Positions 63,720-64,000 of a stretch of 64,000 nt of DNA are shown here, in pieces; position 1 is the first letter of the stretch; each line of letters opens with the position of its first letter. The notes beneath the pieces were generated by a model, which was not told the origin of the DNA, searched no databases, and worked only from the letters and a program-made list of their open reading frames with translations. Origin of the DNA: Hemileia vastatrix (Eukaryota > Basidiomycota > Pucciniomycetes > Pucciniales > Zaghouaniaceae); assembly GCA_030280995.1 (NCBI GenBank), contig JASXTE010000017.1:19176498-19240497 (forward strand), read 5' to 3'. The position numbers and the translations under genes were made by a program.

Positions 63720-63846
63720 AACCTATGGTGCAGCCGACGCGTCTAACTCCGGTTCACTCCGGACGAAGCGCTGACACTGCTACCATAGGTAAGTAATGAA
63801 ATATTACTTGGTTGACTCCGGACGAAGCGCTGGCACTGCTACCATA
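63720..63846. repeat. GC-richer direct and inverted repeats upstream of CMS1
   Basis: A 32-bp unit, ACTCCGGACGAAGCGCTGRC plus ACTGCTACCATA, occurs at 63756-63787 and 63815-63846 with one mismatch. Between them AAGTAAT and ATTACTT form a small hairpin. ACCTATGGTGCAG at 63721 pairs with the CTGCTACCATAGGT end of the first unit. It lies 145-270 bp upstream of the CMS1 start codon, so a promoter role is possible; a small mobile remnant is the alternative. Confidence 0.6.
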
Positions 63847-64000
63847 CCATCACTCACCGGGGGCAAAATCGTGACATGCTTGCATTTCTGTGTCAATGTC
63901 CCACAATATAATGTGAAATAGTGTGAGACCCAAACAAGACACAGGGAGGGCCATAATTTCACGCTTTTTTGCAAGACTCCATGTCTTTTTTTGAATGCGG
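63847..64000. other. Window edge, nothing recognised
   Basis: Non-coding sequence at the right end. I see no start of a further gene. Confidence 0.5.

Noticed and set aside
63740..63790. tRNA or Pol III promoter, from GGTTCACTCC
   Set aside because: No cloverleaf can be drawn; the stretch is part of a duplicated repeat unit.

Overview
The window looks like nuclear DNA of a repeat-rich, AT-rich basidiomycete, most likely a rust fungus (Pucciniales). The grounds are short GT-AG introns of about 70-80 bp, a fungal-type CMS1 ribosome-biogenesis gene, a Ty3/gypsy gag at 2444-3613 resembling those I recall from Austropuccinia and Puccinia, and a crowded mix of gypsy, copia, LINE and miniature DNA elements. 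The assignment is an inference; I ran no database search. Only two host genes are convincing: a many-exon gene for a secreted or membrane protein (8354-12623, plus) and a four-exon CMS1-like gene (62314-63576, minus).

Layout. 1-4518: a gypsy element on the minus strand, cut by the window edge. 4541-8062: A-rich low-complexity DNA, a miniature element split by a solo LTR, a 9-bp tandem repeat and a foldback element. 8354-12623: the many-exon gene. Almost every exon is a multiple of three; three exon-intron units are tandem copies, and there is a row of 21-24 nt micro-exons. 13697-18897: a complete but dead copia with a GTATT target duplication and a primer-binding site matching the anticodon arm of initiator tRNA-Met. 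21401-27312: a chromovirus with two 810-bp LTRs and a CTAGC duplication, which has lost RT, RNase H and the integrase core.

30476-54129 is one old gypsy element (LTRs at 30476-30788 and 53849-54129, TTATA on both sides) burst open by two later insertions. One is a second chromovirus (33487-40549), which itself carries three miniature elements in its LTRs. The other is a 12-kb foldback DNA element (40740-52728) with about 2.07-kb inverted arms, a 22-bp satellite in its loop and a solo LTR in one arm. The two broken ends of the old protease gene can be read on either side of the insertions. 54974-60972 is a miniature element split by a LINE of about 5.7 kb (55125-60814, 14-bp target duplication).

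Several insertions can be dated relative to each other, because paired LTRs or arms within the window provide the empty site. All the retroelement coding regions are broken. The three LTR elements between 21 and 54 kb have each lost a different block, so none could move alone.
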